From Symsagittifera roscoffensis (Eukaryota; Xenacoelomorpha; Acoela; Convolutidae): a stretch of DNA of 64,000 nucleotides. Below the pieces are notes generated by a model. It saw only the letters and a program-made list of their open reading frames with translations, did no database searches and was not told the origin of the DNA. Made by a program: the position numbers and the translations under genes. Below, in pieces: positions 24,255 through 35,879 of this stretch. Where the stretch lies: the NCBI RefSeq assembly GCF_963678635.1, contig NC_087067.1:18049639-18113638 (forward strand), in the 5' to 3' direction. The stretch's first letter is position 1. Every line of letters begins with the position of its first letter.

Positions 24255-25822
24255 AACAGCGACAGCTACTTGAAAGGCTTTGGATTCAACATTCGTAGCT
24301 GCATAAATCGAGAAAAACTCACAAAACTAGCAAACTTTATAAATACTGACCCGGTTGCCTTCTTCATGATAACCGAAACCTGGTTATACCCTAGTTTTTA
24401 TGACATTGGACTCTTTCTTCCAAACTATACCATCTACAGATCTGACAGCAAAGAAATCAATTTCATTCCAAAACACGGTGGGTGACTCATTGCAGTGGAA
24501 AAGATATACATATCCGAAGAAATAGCACTACAAAAATCAAAACCTGGAGCAACACTGGCATGCTCATTAGAACATAACGAAAATAACGTACTTACAATCT
24601 GCTTGTACAACCAACCGGCCCCATCACCATACTAAATGAAAATGGAAGATGTATTCAACATCTTTGAAGAGATAATTATTCTATCGAAGAATTATAATAC
24701 AACTTTTGATATATGGTTGCTTTAACATAAACGACTTTGACTGCGCAGACTATACATCGAACAATACTGAAGCTCAAAAATTGATTGACCTACTCGTTGA
24801 TAACGATATGCATTACCTGGTAGATTTCCCGACAACATCAACTGGGATACTAGACTTGATATTTACCAACACAAACACCAAAATCATTTTCTGCAAAAAA
24901 AAACAGGTATTCAGCTCTAGGTCCAACCACGACGCAATTTTACTCAAAAAAACTGCCAAATTTTGAACAAAACTATCAAAGAACTGGAGTTTTGTCAGCA
25001 TTTCGCGGGAAATTGTATCTCATTCATTCAATGGAATATGCTGGAGTAAAAATAACATTCTGATCAAACAATGGAATGCGTGGCTGAAAAACATTGTACT
25101 GAAACACGCTTCAACTAGATCAAACATCGCTCAAAATTATCCCCCATGGATAAAACCCTAACCATCACATATGCTTAAGGAACTAAACACAGCCAAACTA
25201 AAACGCTCACAAGACCAGGGCAAAAAACCAAGAAACTCCAGGACACATGTGAAGAGATGATAAAAATGAAAATGAATCAACGCTAGCGGGCGTCAGATCA
25301 ACTTTTTAAGTACTTCAAAATAACACTCATTCCAGCGTCAGTTCATTACAAAACTGAAATTGCAAATGATCCTACATCTCAAATAAAATTATTCTCAAAA
25401 TACTTCTCATCAATCTTCAGCAAATCAACGGCATTTGAATCTGATAGCTCACCACCAATTACGCAAACCTTTAATGATTTCGATATATCGCCCGAGACAG
25501 TCATGGACATCTCATCCGACTTAGTAACAAGAAAGGCTAGTGGATCAGACCATCTCCCACCAGTCCTACACAAAAGCTGTGCAAAAAGGAAAAATTTATC
25601 GGTTAGTCAAATATTTTTTAAAATCAAACGAACCGGAAATTTCCCAAACTGCTGGAAAAAATCAATTGTGAGTCCATCCCACAAGAAAGACTCAAAATCA
25701 GATGTAGAAAAATATAGGCAAATGTCATTACTACCCATAACCTCGAAAGTCTTCGAACGATGTCTGTTCATTTATCTGTACAGACACCTAAAACCAATTT
25801 TCCACGATTCTCAATACGGATT
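24255..25822 (+). pseudogene. LINE-B endonuclease and N-terminal RT, truncated at the duplication boundary
   Basis: The pieces read in order as an APE-type endonuclease: NIRSCINREKL, ITETWL, GCFNINDFDC where a GD.N motif belongs, and DFPTTSTGILDLIF. RT follows: KASGSDHLPP, GNFPNCWKKSIVSPSHKK, YRQMSLLPITSKVFERC and DSQYGF. Several stops and frameshifts interrupt it. The RT stops at the 25822 breakpoint before motif A; its continuation is found only after unit 2. Confidence 0.85.
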
Positions 25823-26987
25823 CTCAGTGCGATACAACAAAAACATGCATCAAAAACTAGCACACATAATCTGCGACGAAACCAGTAAAGTCGAAAATTT
25901 GGTAAGCTGCTAAGTCGAAAATTAATAGTTAAATTTGCATCGAAACAAAACTTAGAAGCGGTAACAAAACCCAAAAACTTGTGGGCACACACCCATTCAG
26001 CCAGCAAACAAATTTCGAAGCATAACTTTTCAAAAAGTAACCTCTCAATAGACGCAAGCGCATAAAATTGTTTCGCTCATCCAACGGCACAGAGGCCCTT
26101 AAACCAATTAGGTATAAACAGAAAAACCTTAAGCCCAGTAAACAATCATTCCGAACCAGGGTTTGTACAAATAAAACCAACATATAAAACAATGAATGGA
26201 ACGGGTATATGATTTGCAGAGGCGGCCATAACATGTCTGTTGAATGACGAACATGCAGATTTGAAAAAAATATCCGGTGATTCTGTTGAAAAAGTTGTTA
26301 GAAAAAAAGCATGTTCCAAAATGGTAACCTCGAACGTGAAAATTTCGAGCGTAAAAATTCTCAGCAAATTAATTGACAGAATTTAACAGAATTACAAAAA
26401 AATCAGTAAAAATATTTAAAAAATTCAACAACCCCCGATGGGGCTTTAGAAATGGCCTTCCAAAATTCACACAAAAGCTGAGCCTTCAAGCAGAAGCGGG
26501 CTATGAAAAAAAGCCGACAAAAACAAACAGAGGGACGATAGTCCAAAACAGCAAAAAAAAATCTTTTTCAACAAAAAAAAACGCCTGGATTTGAACCATA
26601 TGCATTCGTGGTGTTGTTAGTAGCTGGTCACAGGTATCGATTCGTCTGCAGCCTCAACCCGCTTTTGTCGATTCGTCTGACAAACAGTGACTGTGGCGAT
26701 CCCAGGGTTTGCTAAGAGCTGGAAAACTCCCTATTCTAGTCCTGAGTAAACTCCCGTTCTTGGGGAGCAGTTTTGATACGGAGAACCGAGCGAAACTCCC
26801 GTGCCCGGTTCTGGCGAACAGTTTTTGATAAGTGCGGAGAACCAAGAAAAACTCCTAATGTGAGTTGGTTTTCGTTTCTGTTGAACCTACGAAACCCTTC
26901 CTGTTCAGATGTTATAATCGAAGCCAGTTAGCGACTTCGACAGATTAGTCCCACAGGTCGTCTATTGTAAGTGTTGTTGGTTTGGCC

Positions 26988-27674
26988 GGAGAGTTTAAAA
27001 GGTGAGGTACATCATGAGGACTAAAAAACAGTTAGGACAGATGTTATGGGTGTCTTCATCGATTGTCGATAAATAGCTGTTGAAATGGGTGCTATGTCCG
27101 CAGCGCAGTTGAGCAAGAAGGCATCTAGAACGCCGAGGAAGGCGACATTCTTCCTGTGCCGCATGGTGATTCGTTCGTTTTGCAGTGTTACTGTTTTGCA
27201 GTTTTACTGTTTCTATAGATATTAACTTCCGTCCCGTGAATGTTTTCCAAACCAAACTTGTAGTCTGATGGTGAGATAGATTTATCTTCGTCGAAGTGTC
27301 TTATTTCACTATGGTATTTTTCAGCCAGACTCTGTTTCAATTTTCTGGATTTATAGTTCGAGTGTAGGGTGTGATATTCAGCTCTGTGTGGTTGGTGATC
27401 TCCGATTAAGAAATGTTTGCACAGCATTTCATTGTGTGTTTTGGCTGGCAAGATTTCGATTTCGCAATGAAGATGCTCAATGGGGCTCATTATATTGCAG
27501 CCAGTTGCAATTCTTAGAGCAGTATTTTGATGTTTTTCCATCTGGTATTGCTAAGCGAGGGCGACCAGACTGGAGCAGCATGAATGAGAACACTACAAAT
27601 GCCTTCGTCGTCTTAAGCAGGTGTGTTAACTCAACGCCAAATGCGCTGCATTGCTCATTGAACTTGAAAATATT
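26988..27674 (-). pseudogene. LINE-A 3' fragment, second copy
   Basis: Duplicate of 21554-22240 carrying the same frameshifts, so the breaks predate the tandem duplication. It contains the same APVWSPS, ALRIATGC, LAQLRCGHS and CPNC signatures on the minus strand. Confidence 0.8.
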
Positions 27675-29019
27675 ATGAAGCAAATTGCAAGACCTTGCAA
27701 AATCTTGTAATGGTGTCTACGGAAAAAAGTCAAGTACCCGGCTTCAAAACCCTCATTACTCGCATGGGTAACAACACCCAGAAAACAATTTAAAATCACA
27801 AAATCTCTCTTATAACAAGAAACAAAAGGACGAAATCCAGGTCGAAAAAAAACAGTCGTACTTCTAGAACATGCATCCCAGATGAGACCAAATATCTTAT
27901 TAAGCAACGCCACATAACTTGACTGACTGAAAATGCCGACCCCACCATTACCGCCCTTAGTCTCCAATTCTTACTTTCTTTTTTTTATACTGCTGGAGGC
28001 CATGAACTGCCTCCAATTTTTTCTGTGTTAGCGCTGTAAATTTAGTGAAACAACAATCTAAAAGAAAAACTTACAAAAGTCACTGATTGATCCCGTTAGC
28101 CAACAGTGGAGTTCGCGAACGTTATACTCTTTCTATTCTTATGTCCTATTTTTTGCATGACTCACACACAAGACTGAACACTCATCTCCTTCATTTAAAA
28201 AAAAAACAATAACTTAATTTTTGAAGTATCCCAAAATCATAGGACTCACAATTTCTGAAGCAAACTCTACAATTTATTCATCTACAAGTACAAAACACAT
28301 CCACAAAATGTTGACTCCGATCCCGCTCAATTTTGCTTCGGCTAATAACCTAAATATCTACAAAGAGTACCAAATCCTCGCACTATTAATCACCTTTTCA
28401 GAAGACCCCAATAAAATTACTGCTCAGTCCTACCCAGTAGGATCTATAAAGTTAAATCCAACCAAACTTAATTAATTTCAGGGACAACATCCAAATCTTC
28501 TGATTTCTGGATTAGATCTACCTACAAAAATATCTGCTGACCTAGTCCTGATACCTAGAGTCGACTCAACACTTATTAAATAGTTTGTTTTCAGATAAAA
28601 ATAAATGCTAAGGGGTAGCAGTTTGTGACCCTAGTATTTGTTCCTACTCTGTTACATTGATTATCGGTGTTTGATGTTCTGGGCATCTCACTTTGTGGAC
28701 ACTGTCAACTACCAAAAACATCATTTTGTGGCACGATCTCATAAATAATACCTTTACTACACATCCTTCCAACGACTTCAAACCCCTGAAAATTCACGGA
28801 CTAATCAGCACTTCCGTCCAACTAATCAACACTTCCGTCCAATTTTTCTGTAGTAGAGAGTGTGTTTAGTGAAGTTGATAACTGGAACGTCAAGCGTTCT
28901 CGAATCTTCGAAGGAACAATTGTAAGTCGCTTTATCTTTCTTGCAGTAAGAATAATCCCTTAGGCATTAGAGGGATTAGAGTCCCTTAGGCATTAGAGGG
29001 ATCATTGAGTTAGACAAAA

Positions 29020-29556
29020 ATGAGCTTCATGAGTGCAATGCAGCCAACTCAAGAAAATACTTTGAAGATCATCTTAACAACAAGCAAAAAAAAAACAAAA
29101 TCAAAACCAAACACAGATAAAAAAAACATCGAAGAGGACATGAAAGAACTCGCCAAAACAGTCATGGAAACCAAAAATCTACTTGTGAAATCTGACAGCA
29201 ACGAAAAGAAGAAACAACCTCGTGTGCATGAGGCGAGTATAAAAGATGGCATCCGCATAAGACGCATAGTTGAATCTGAAGACAGAGATCCACGCAAACG
29301 ACAGGAATATGATATGATAAAAGAAAAAGAAGTGCTTGATCATATCGGAGTAGAAAAGGAAATCAGCGGCCTGATAAGAATCGGGAAAACACAAGACAAA
29401 AACAGAACGATCATACTGAAGGTACCAAGCCAATGGAAGAAGAGAACACTCTTGGCAACAGCAGCACGTCTGAAGAATTACCACCCACCTGTGTTCGTAA
29501 GCGAACAATTAACAAAAGGTGAAGCTAAAATGGATAACAACGCCTTGATGAGATGA
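29020..29556 (+). CDS. LINE-B ORF1 (copy in unit 2, belongs to the longer LINE-B)
   Basis: Identical in protein to the 23586 copy: an N-terminal Lys/Glu-rich coiled-coil part, then an RNA-binding-like block with IRIGKTQDKNRTIILKVP. It lies upstream of endonuclease and RT sequence in the right order. ORF1 proteins of this kind coat the LINE RNA in a cytoplasmic RNP. The frame is intact but the partner pol is dead. Confidence 0.7.
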   Translation: MSFMSAMQPTQENTLKIILTTSKKKTKSKPNTDKKNIEEDMKELAKTVMETKNLLVKSDSNEKKKQPRVHEASIKDGIRIRRIVESEDRDPRKRQEYDMIKEKEVLDHIGVEKEISGLIRIGKTQDKNRTIILKVPSQWKKRTLLATAARLKNYHPPVFVSEQLTKGEAKMDNNALMR

Positions 29557-29683
29557 AGTCAGCTAAATGATGCTGAGAGTCACGAAAAACACAACCTTGG
29601 AGTTCGCGACGAAAAGCTATATCTACTAAAAGAAGGACTTTGAACTATTTTAAATGAAGATAAAAAATCCGATTGACTCTCAA

Positions 29684-32530
29684 TTGGGAACAGCGACAGC
29701 TACTTGAAAGGCTTTGGATTCAACATTCGTAGCTGCATAAATCGAGAAAAACTCACAAAACTAGCAAACTTTATAAATACTGACCCGGTTGCCTTCTTCA
29801 TGATAACCGAAACCTGGTTATACCCTAGTTTTTATGACATTGGACTCTTTCTTCCAAACTATACCATCTACAGATCTGACAGCAAAGAAATCAATTTCAT
29901 TCCAAAACACGGTGGGTGACTCATTGCAGTGGAAAAGATATACATATCCGAAGAAATAGCACTACAAAAATCAAAACCTGGAGCAACACTGGCATGCTCA
30001 TTAGAACATAACGAAAATAACGTACTTACAATCTGCTTGTACAACCAACCGGCCCCATCACCATACTAAATGAAAATGGAAGATGTATTCAACATCTTTG
30101 AAGAGATAATTATTCTATCGAAGAATTATAATACAACTTTTGATATATGGTTGCTTTAACATAAACGACTTTGACTGCGCAGACTATACATCGAACAATA
30201 CTGAAGCTCAAAAACTGATTGACCTACTCGTTGATAACGATATGCATTACCTGGTAGATTTCCCGACAACATCAACTGGGATACTAGACTTGATATTTAC
30301 CAACACAAACACCAAAATCATTTTCTGCAAAAAAAACAGGTATTCAGCTCTAGGTCCAACCACGACGCAATTTTACTCAAAAAAACTGCCAAATTTTGAA
30401 CAAAACTATCAAAGAACTGGAGTTTTGTCAGCATTTCGCGGGAAATTGTATCTCATTCATTCAATGGAATATGCTGGAGTAAAAATAACATTCTGATCAA
30501 ACAATGGAATGCGTGGCTGAAAAACATTGTACTGAAACACGCTTCAACTAGATCAAACATCGCTCAAAATTATCCCCCATGGATAAAACCCTAACCATCA
30601 CATATGCTTAAGGAACTAAACACAGCCAAACTAAAACGCTCACAAGACCAGGGCAAAAAACCAAGAAACTCCAGGACACATGTGAAGAGATGATAAAAAT
30701 GAAAATGAATCAACGCTAGCGGGCGTCAGATCAACTTTTTAAGTACTTCAAAATAACACTCATTCCAGCGTCAGTTCATTACAAAACTGAAATTGCAAAT
30801 GATCCTACATCTCAAATAAAATTATTCTCAAAATACTTCTCATCAATCTTCAGCAAATCAACGGCATTTGAATCTGATAGCTCACCACCAATTACGCAAA
30901 CCTTTAATGATTTCGATATATCGCCCGAGACAGTCATGGACATCTCATCCGACTTAGTAACAAGAAAGGCTAGTGGATCAGACCATCTCCCACCAGTCCT
31001 ACACAAAAGCTGTGCAAAAAGGAAAAATTTATCGGTTAGTCAAATATTTTTTAAAATCAAACGAACCGGAAATTTCCCAAACTGCTGGAAAAAATCAATT
31101 GTGAGTCCATCCCACAAGAAAGACTCAAAATCAGATGTAGAAAAATATAGGCAAATGTCATTACTACCCATAACCTCGAAAGTCTTCGAACGATGTCTGT
31201 TCTTTATCTGTACAGACACCTAAAACCAATTTTCCACGATTCTCAATACGGATTTCGAAAAAGAAGATCATGTGTCATAGAACTTCTGGTCTTTTTGGAC
31301 ATTGTATCAATCCCTTAATAATGGAAGCAAAATTGCCACCATATACACTGACTACGAAAAAGCCTTTAATAATGTTGATCACGGCATACTACTGTCGTAA
31401 CTAATGTCAAATTAGGTATCAGAGGACAGACTTTTAAGCTAACTTTTATCCAACATATATCAGAGAATTAGAGTTTGTGGCGAATTATCAAAACCAGTTC
31501 TGGTAACAAGCGGAGTGCCCCAATCCTGCTATTTTTTATATAAAAACGACCTTTCAGAGGTATGTAAAAACTATTTCCCACTGATGGGCGCAGATGACGG
31601 AAAATTTATTTCAATCAACACAAAAAGTCTTAGCTTTCAAATCGATCTCTCACGAGTGAAGAAATGGAGCGACAAACATAACCTATCTCTGAACGTGAAG
31701 AAATGCTCACACGTTTCCATGACAGACTCGACAATTACCTTTTACTTCCCTGGTAAAAGAATCGAAAAAACGAACACTCAAAAAGTCTGAACGAACACTC
31801 AACGCTTATCTGAAGTGGAATACACGTATCAAGCCTGCAGTGAATAAAGCTTAAAAGTTACCTTTACCTTTAAAAAAGCTCACCAAGACTAGAATCCAGA
31901 ACTAACCTAGAAAAATTACAAGTCAATGGTTGTCATTGTCATGCAATGCGGAAGTCCCTGCTGGTATCCGAACATCGAAAACCAAAAACTTTAGAAAATG
32001 CACAGAAAAAGTGTATCAAGTGGATCCAAAATGACTACTCAAGCAAACTAAATTACAAGAACTTACTTTTAAACACTCAAATTTTACCCATTTATCTGTT
32101 TCTACAAGTTCAAGATCTTCAAACTATCAAAATGCATGAACGGAAACTATGAGTTTGAATGGGAAGAATATGTTAAAAAAATAGAGCAACCAACTCGTGA
32201 GGTATGATCCGATGGAGAACTTGTTTTTAACCATCAGAAACCGCAACTATAGAAATGCGAGCAGAACTTCTTTATCCCAACAAGCGCACTAGTAAACAGA
32301 CTTCCGAGAGTGTGACATTCAGTGATAGAATCGGATTGAAGTAAAGAATACTAAATCAACTATGGCGACATTTTGAATCAAACGGTAATGAACTAATCTC
32401 AAATACATGGCGAACAGTCTAAACGATGAAAGTTACATAGACAAAAACTTCAAGCGCTGCCCCTGGCCGTGCATGCAATTGCGTGTGAAAAATATGGAAA
32501 AAAATACAAGACCATAGAACCCATGAAAGC
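29684..32530 (+). pseudogene. LINE-B pol (endonuclease-RT-C-terminal), degenerate
   Basis: This holds the same endonuclease and RT start as the unit 1 copy, then continues past 31254. It adds QYGFRKRRSC, a damaged palm motif A region (TDYEKAF-like), GVPQS, MGADDGK (catalytic ADD) and WSDKHNLSLNVKKC. Then come LENAQKKCIKWIQNDYS (31.99 kb) and a terminal NQLWRHFE...NTWR block (32.34-32.44 kb), typical of the CR1/L2 group C-terminus. Stops and frameshifts occur throughout, so it cannot make a working protein. The 3' end is not sharply defined; no gene is visible from there to 33.1 kb. Confidence 0.8.
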
Positions 32531-33159
32531 GAAAAAAAACATGTAGTTTTCGATTTGGTGCTTGGAAGCTGAGCATTACAAACCTAGCTCAGAACAAACT
32601 ATGCATGGATTCACTTCTAATATTAAACCTTCAGCAACATTTAGTCACTTTTACTTCATCCTTCCAACTGGCTAGGCTAGGTGGAAGCATTTGGTGGTTG
32701 GTCTACATTTGCACTACGGGAGTTACGTCACCTGGCATCGCTGAAGAATTCCAAGTCTCCCTGCCCATTTGAATACCGAAGTCCTCGCAGCGAGCTGAAG
32801 AAAGCTCTTTCTAAGGAATCCATGAGAGGAAATGTGACCCTCATTTTAAAAAGAGCAAATTAGCCTTATAGGTATAAGGCAAGACAGCGTGACGCGGCAT
32901 ACTGATTGGAAACACGGCATTTTTTTGCATGCTGGGTGCTGACAAAATTTAGATTGTTTTTAATTGATAATTTTTTCACAAGCTTCAAATGAAACTATGC
33001 AGATTGACTCACTATGGAATCTGTACGATAGAGTAACATAAATTGTAACCTAAAGTTTGGTGGAAATTCTCGAAGCTACGTCAACTCCAGTTGAACCAAG
33101 TAAACGCGCGCATTGCGCGTTTACTGCACACAATTGAATAGTGTTTCAGGTTATATGAT

Positions 33160-33852
33160 TTGCGGGGTAGCCGTGGTGACCCCTTGTTCAAGGTGGTGAT
33201 TATTGGAGCGAGCTCATTACATCTGGCACTCGAAGATTGGGCATCAGCAGGAGGAAACGAGGAACTACAAGAAGACGTCATCCATTACAAGGGAGTAACG
33301 TTTCATCCCAAGTCGAAAGCGAATAAAATCGTACGAAACATCTTGCGAGACGAAATTATTAGAAACGAGTCTGTAATTATCTGGCACGACGTAATAAACA
33401 ATCCGATTTCAGAACATCCATTCAATCCAAGGACTCCCCTTACTGCCAATCAACTAGTATCAGAAATCAAACCCCTAATCAATTCGCATCCTCGAATTGA
33501 AGGCATTGTCTATTGTCAGAGAGACGGTGCACCCTATATTCTTGAAGATCTAAAGAAACTTCCGATACCAGTTGTTCAAGTTACAACAGACATAATTTCG
33601 AGTTCTAAACAGGACAAAGATCTACTTGAAGGATACAGAGCACTGCATCAAGAAACCGCATTTGAAATCAAAACTTTAGCTATAATACGAAACAACAATA
33701 ACAACTTGAGTGATATCTTAAAGAAGAAAAAGAAACCGTCAAAAAAAACAACGAGAAGCACGAAGGAAACGAGAACAGAAATAAATTGTGAGTTTAAATA
33801 TCAATTCGTGACGGGATTGGGCTTAATTGTCCAGGCTTGGATCAAATTGTAA
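33160..33852 (+). CDS. LINE-C upstream ORF with SGNH/GDSL-like block, no in-frame Met
   Basis: A 230-codon frame just upstream of the LINE-C ORF1. Near its start is VVIIGASSLHLALEDW, which sits where an SGNH block I would. Farther on is VIIWHDVINNPIS, with an N in the place of the block III Asn. The tail is Lys-rich (KKKKKPSKKTTRS). The frame contains no Met codon, so it either lost its start, is 5'-truncated, or is entered another way. SGNH/esterase domains are known in ORF1 of some CR1-type LINEs, which is why I read it this way. Catalytic function is doubtful. It ends overlapping the next frame by a few codons. Confidence 0.5.
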   Translation: MRGSRGDPLFKVVIIGASSLHLALEDWASAGGNEELQEDVIHYKGVTFHPKSKANKIVRNILRDEIIRNESVIIWHDVINNPISEHPFNPRTPLTANQLVSEIKPLINSHPRIEGIVYCQRDGAPYILEDLKKLPIPVVQVTTDIISSSKQDKDLLEGYRALHQETAFEIKTLAIIRNNNNNLSDILKKKKKPSKKTTRSTKETRTEINCEFKYQFVTGLGLIVQAWIKL

Positions 33853-33899
33853 ATAAATTTTCTCTATCCCATTTTCTCCATCTTTCTGTATCCACTAAT

Positions 33900-34295
33900 A
33901 TGACTAAAAATTGCAAAACGTGCAAAAAACGCATAAATGCCAGGGACAGATGTTTCAGTTGTGTATCTTGCAATGCTCAAATGCATCTTGAGGGCACCTG
34001 CACTGGTCTTACTAACACCACCATCAATGGCATAAAAGACTTGGGTTTAAACGCAATGCTTCTATGCGACACATGTGTCACTAATAACGAAAGAGATAAC
34101 TTTATAAAGTGTAGGACCATGATGCAAATAAACGAGAAAATTGAAAAAGAGAGTGAGGGATTACAAGCACGTCTTGAAAATATGGAAAAAAGGCTGACGG
34201 CATTGGTTGATGAAAAAGTCGAAAACGCTACAAAAACCACATGCGAAAAACTGGAAAAAAAGCTATGCAGATGTACTTTGTGTGAAACCTGTTAA
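33900..34295 (+). CDS. LINE-C ORF1: PHD-type zinc finger plus coiled coil
   Basis: From ATG at 33900: MTKNCKTCKKRINARDRCFS, then CVSC, HLEGTC and LLCDTC. This Cys/His ladder has the spacing of a degenerate PHD finger, as in ORF1 of CR1/L2-type LINEs. A Glu/Lys coiled coil follows (about residues 75-125), with a short Cys-rich end. The frame stops at 34295, but related sequence continues in another frame (34380-34790: FRIQGIREDPEKSKGENF, RTLLITLS), the RNA-binding half of ORF1. ORF1 is therefore broken into pieces. Confidence 0.65.
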   Translation: MTKNCKTCKKRINARDRCFSCVSCNAQMHLEGTCTGLTNTTINGIKDLGLNAMLLCDTCVTNNERDNFIKCRTMMQINEKIEKESEGLQARLENMEKRLTALVDEKVENATKTTCEKLEKKLCRCTLCETC

Positions 34296-34379
34296 AGATA
34301 CGAAAGCTCAACCAGGAGCTGGAAAGTAGTAAAACATGAAATAAATCATAATATCAATAAAAGCTTCCGTATACAGGGG

Positions 34380-34790
34380 ATCAGAGAAGATCCCGAGAAA
34401 TCAAAAGGCGAAAATTTTGTCCCCACAACCGAAAAAGTACACGAGGTACTAAACAAGTTAGGAGTTAAACCACAAATTGAAGAAATGAAAAGGCTAGAGA
34501 AATTCAGCAAAGAGCGCATCGAGTCAAGAACTTTATTAATAACTCTGTCAACGGAACATGGAACACGATTGGGGCTGGCGAAGAGCTTCGAAAAAAGAGA
34601 TGAACTGCGAGATGAGGAAATTTACCTTCTGCCAGCATTATCGAAAGAAGATGCGAGGAAGGAAAAGCTATGCCTAAAAAGACGAAGAGAACTTCTAGAC
34701 GAATGAGTTCCAAAGGAGAAAATCAAAATCAGGAATTTCGAGCTGTTCAATGATGGGAAAAAAGAGATGATAGAAGCCGAACAAGCAGAT
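34380..34790 (+). pseudogene. LINE-C ORF1 C-terminal part (RNA-binding-like), broken
   Basis: The translation reads RIQGIREDPEKSKGENF then MKRLEKFSKERIESRTLLIT and LPALSKEDARKEKLCLKRRR, with a stop at 34704-34706 and continuing similarity after it. The order and content match the RRM-like and C-terminal domains of LINE ORF1 proteins. It is separated from the zinc-finger part by a frame change near 34.3 kb. Confidence 0.55.
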
Positions 34791-34805
34791 GATGCTTGAC
34801 TAGGC

Positions 34806-35735
34806 TTTCTCAACATCCTGCAAATGAATGTAAGAAGTCTCATAAATCTCGAACGACGAATGAAGTTTGCAAATGCTAAAGCAAAATCAAACTATGACAT
34901 AATATGTCTCTGCGAGACTTGGTTAAATGAAAACATTGCATCATCTGAATTAATGCTAAACGAATACAGTATTTATGGATCAGAACGACAAACAGTCAAA
35001 GATCAAAATTTGCACGGTGGAGTACTAATGGCAGTGAAACAAACATTTTCAACTAAATTATTGCCAAATAAGCAACCTGAAGGTTGTTTAATTTGCAGCA
35101 TCCAAATAAACGATAAGCGAATTATTGTCTGCTGCTTTTACAATCCACCTTCGAGCAACAAATATCGCTATTGTCTGGGCGATTTCGCACAAATTTTAAA
35201 TGAAATCGAGAAATCAAATCAATCAACTGCAACACTTATTTGAGATGTAAATTTTCCAAATGCAAACTGGATTGACTATAGTAGCACCGAAAATGAAGAA
35301 AACTCAATAATTGAACTAATCGAGCAACATCAGTTTGAGCAGGCAACAGATTTTCCAACTTGTGGCAAAAACACCCTAGACATTACATTATTCAAAAATT
35401 GTCACATTCATGCGACTCCTGACGAAAATTTCTCAAAAATTTACTATTGCTCCGACCACAAAGCAATCAGCATTCTACTTGAATGTCCTCACCATGAGGT
35501 AAAAGTGGCTATTGAAAACTTTCGAAGCTTCGGTAGCGTGGACTATAAAGAAATCAAGAAATCAATACTAAGTGAGCCTTTCTCACCAGTACGTCACACA
35601 AACATCAATAGAATGTGCGAGGAACGTTACGACTATTTGAAAAATTTGGTTAACCAACATGTGTGCCAGAAGAACGAGACGTCGCCAATCACTTCCGCCA
35701 TGGATTACGCCAAGTACCTCAAATATCATGAATAA
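34806..35735 (+). pseudogene. LINE-C APE-type endonuclease, disrupted
   Basis: Visible motifs in order are MNVRSLINLERR, IICLCETWL (catalytic Glu), HGGVLMAV, IIVCCFYNPPSS, then a TGA where Gly of the GD.N motif should be (35241-35243), followed by DVNFPNANW. Then come FPTCGKNTLDITLF and CSDHKAISI (SDH catalytic triad). All endonuclease blocks are recognisable, but the stop at the metal-binding motif and a later frameshift near 35.68 kb make it inactive. Confidence 0.8.
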
Positions 35736-35879
35736 ACTGCGAACACAAACTAGAATATACAAAATGAAACCTACAAATTACCGCAGAAATCTCATTCTAT
35801 CTCTAGATAAAATGGTGAAAGAAGCAGTAGAGGAAGATAGATTAAACTATCAGTAAAATGTGATGTCCACTCGTAACAC

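Larger units (their letters stand above)
20394..25827. repeat. Tandem duplication unit 1 (5,434 bp)
   Basis: This unit is repeated head to tail at 25828-31254 with an offset of 5,434 bp. I found only about five differences: A-tract length near 21125 and 24895, C/T near 21431, T/C near 24777, and one base near 25768. It starts inside a dispersed word (CTTGCGATACAACAAA, also near 12482). It ends in the middle of LINE-B's reverse transcriptase, followed by a 5-bp filler (CTCAG, 25823-25827). It carries the 3' part of LINE-A on the minus strand and the 5' two thirds of LINE-B on the plus strand. Confidence 0.93.
25828..31254. repeat. Tandem duplication unit 2
   Basis: Near-identical to 20394-25822, with an offset of 5,434 bp falling to 5,433 after about 30.35 kb because of an A-tract difference. 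Its right boundary runs uninterrupted into the rest of LINE-B (after 31254). The arrangement in unit 2 is therefore ancestral and unit 1 is the duplicate with a truncated RT. Confidence 0.93.
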
